64,000 bases of DNA from Companilactobacillus suantsaicola. Lineage in GTDB: Bacteria > Bacillota > Bacilli > Lactobacillales > Lactobacillaceae. The stretch is taken from positions 62,001 to 126,000 of the forward strand of contig NZ_RKLY01000003.1 of assembly GCF_004745525.1 (NCBI RefSeq). Direction: 5' to 3'. Below, one piece after another: positions 62,283 to 64,000 of this stretch (position 1 is the stretch's first letter; each line of letters starts with the position of its first letter). The notes under the pieces are model-generated. The model was given only the letters and a program-made list of their open reading frames with translations, made no database searches and was not told the origin of the DNA. Position numbers and translations under genes: made by a program.

Positions 62283-62817
62283 AAAACAAGTGGGAAAACG
62301 TTACAGTAAGGCACTTTTAGAAGTTGCCCAAGAACAAAATTCTGTAGAAGAAATGCTTGAAGATTTAAAAATCCTAAAGCAAGTTTATGAAGAGAATCCC
62401 GGTCTAGGGTTTGCTCTTGCAGGACGTTCTATTTCTCGCACTGAAAAGCTAAAGATCTTAGACACATTGAAGAGCAAATTCAGCACTTTAATGCAAGATT
62501 TCCTTGGTTTAGTCTTTGATAACAATCGTATGGACTGTGTTTCAGAAATTGCCGATGCTTTTATTGAAAAGTATGACGAGACAAACGGCATCGTTGAAGC
62601 TACAGTTACGACTGCAATCGATTTAGACGAAGCTCAAGAAGAAAATCTGAAGTCAGTGATCAAAAACAGATTTTCAGTAAATGAAGTAAATTTAACGAAA
62701 ATAGTTGATTCAAAAATCATCGGTGGCGTTGTGATCCGTGTTGGAGATCAAGTCGTTGACGGTAGTGTTGTTAAGAGATTTAACGACATTAAGAAGTCAC
62801 TATTAGTTAATAATTAA
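62269..62817 (+). CDS. atpH: ATP synthase subunit delta
   Basis: 182 residues, helical N-terminal domain (GKRYSKALLEVAQE) and the C-terminal segment IGGVVIRVGDQVVDGSV that binds subunit b. Links F1 to the stalk. Confidence 0.95.
   Translation: MSLSKKQVGKRYSKALLEVAQEQNSVEEMLEDLKILKQVYEENPGLGFALAGRSISRTEKLKILDTLKSKFSTLMQDFLGLVFDNNRMDCVSEIADAFIEKYDETNGIVEATVTTAIDLDEAQEENLKSVIKNRFSVNEVNLTKIVDSKIIGGVVIRVGDQVVDGSVVKRFNDIKKSLLVNN

Positions 62818-64000
<1,183 letters not shown>

Overview
The window looks like chromosomal DNA of a low-GC lactic acid bacterium of the family Lactobacillaceae, most likely Companilactobacillus or a close relative. The grounds are: low GC by eye, Gram-positive Shine-Dalgarno sites with frequent TTG/GTG starts, a T-box leader, SLAP-type surface proteins, C69 dipeptidase, acetate kinase, and the order tdk-prfA-prmC-sua5-upp-atpBEFHA. 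The genus is inferred; the family is better supported. I see no transposase, prophage, plasmid gene or CRISPR array.

Layout. 1-6160: half of a heterodimeric ABC exporter (cut by the left edge), a DUF3737 protein, a MalY-type C-S lyase, a repeat-rich gap, a membrane protein and a lipoprotein-like hydrolase. 6250-7918: T-box and asparaginyl-tRNA synthetase. 8250-11485: oxidoreductase/VOC genes, an Lrp regulator and a broken copy of the neighbouring dehydrogenase. 11567-14025: osmolyte/ergothioneine-type ABC importer with a permease fused to its binding protein. 14076-24487: SemiSWEET, acetate kinase, small stress proteins, a lone tRNA-Gln(CUG), CsbD, YbjQ, dipeptidase and amino acid permease. 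24672-28976: four secreted proteins in tandem carrying SLAP repeats (one with a CAP domain). 29331-34948: DegV, an ArsR-controlled DJ-1/Old Yellow Enzyme unit with two matching operators, glyA and a secreted nuclease. 35146-46014: acetyltransferase, SDR plus KdgT permease, LemA/HtpX, serine hydrolase, Nudix, Rgg-like regulator, nitroreductase, short UvrA paralogue. 46200-48983: a gene-poor, AT-rich patch with a candidate GNAT toxin/antitoxin pair and a divergent tRNA-Glu(CUC). 49041-54654: CPBP protease, an LmrCD-type exporter pair and a serine hydrolase. 54984-64000: MurT (no GatD beside it), then the conserved tdk-to-atp housekeeping block, leaving the window inside atpA.

The main unexplained signal is a family of six intergenic elements (called R here, about 160 bp, one short form of 82 bp). 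They have almost invariant ends and a long outer stem whose sequence changes between copies while staying self-complementary. Inside are two hairpins that also covary around constant loops. Each copy sits next to an intrinsic terminator, mostly between convergent genes. A second family (S, two copies) and a related hairpin (T) share the same apical loop motif. I cannot attach a known family name to R or S from memory. They look like either a structured RNA or a non-autonomous mobile repeat, and are the best candidate here for an undescribed system.
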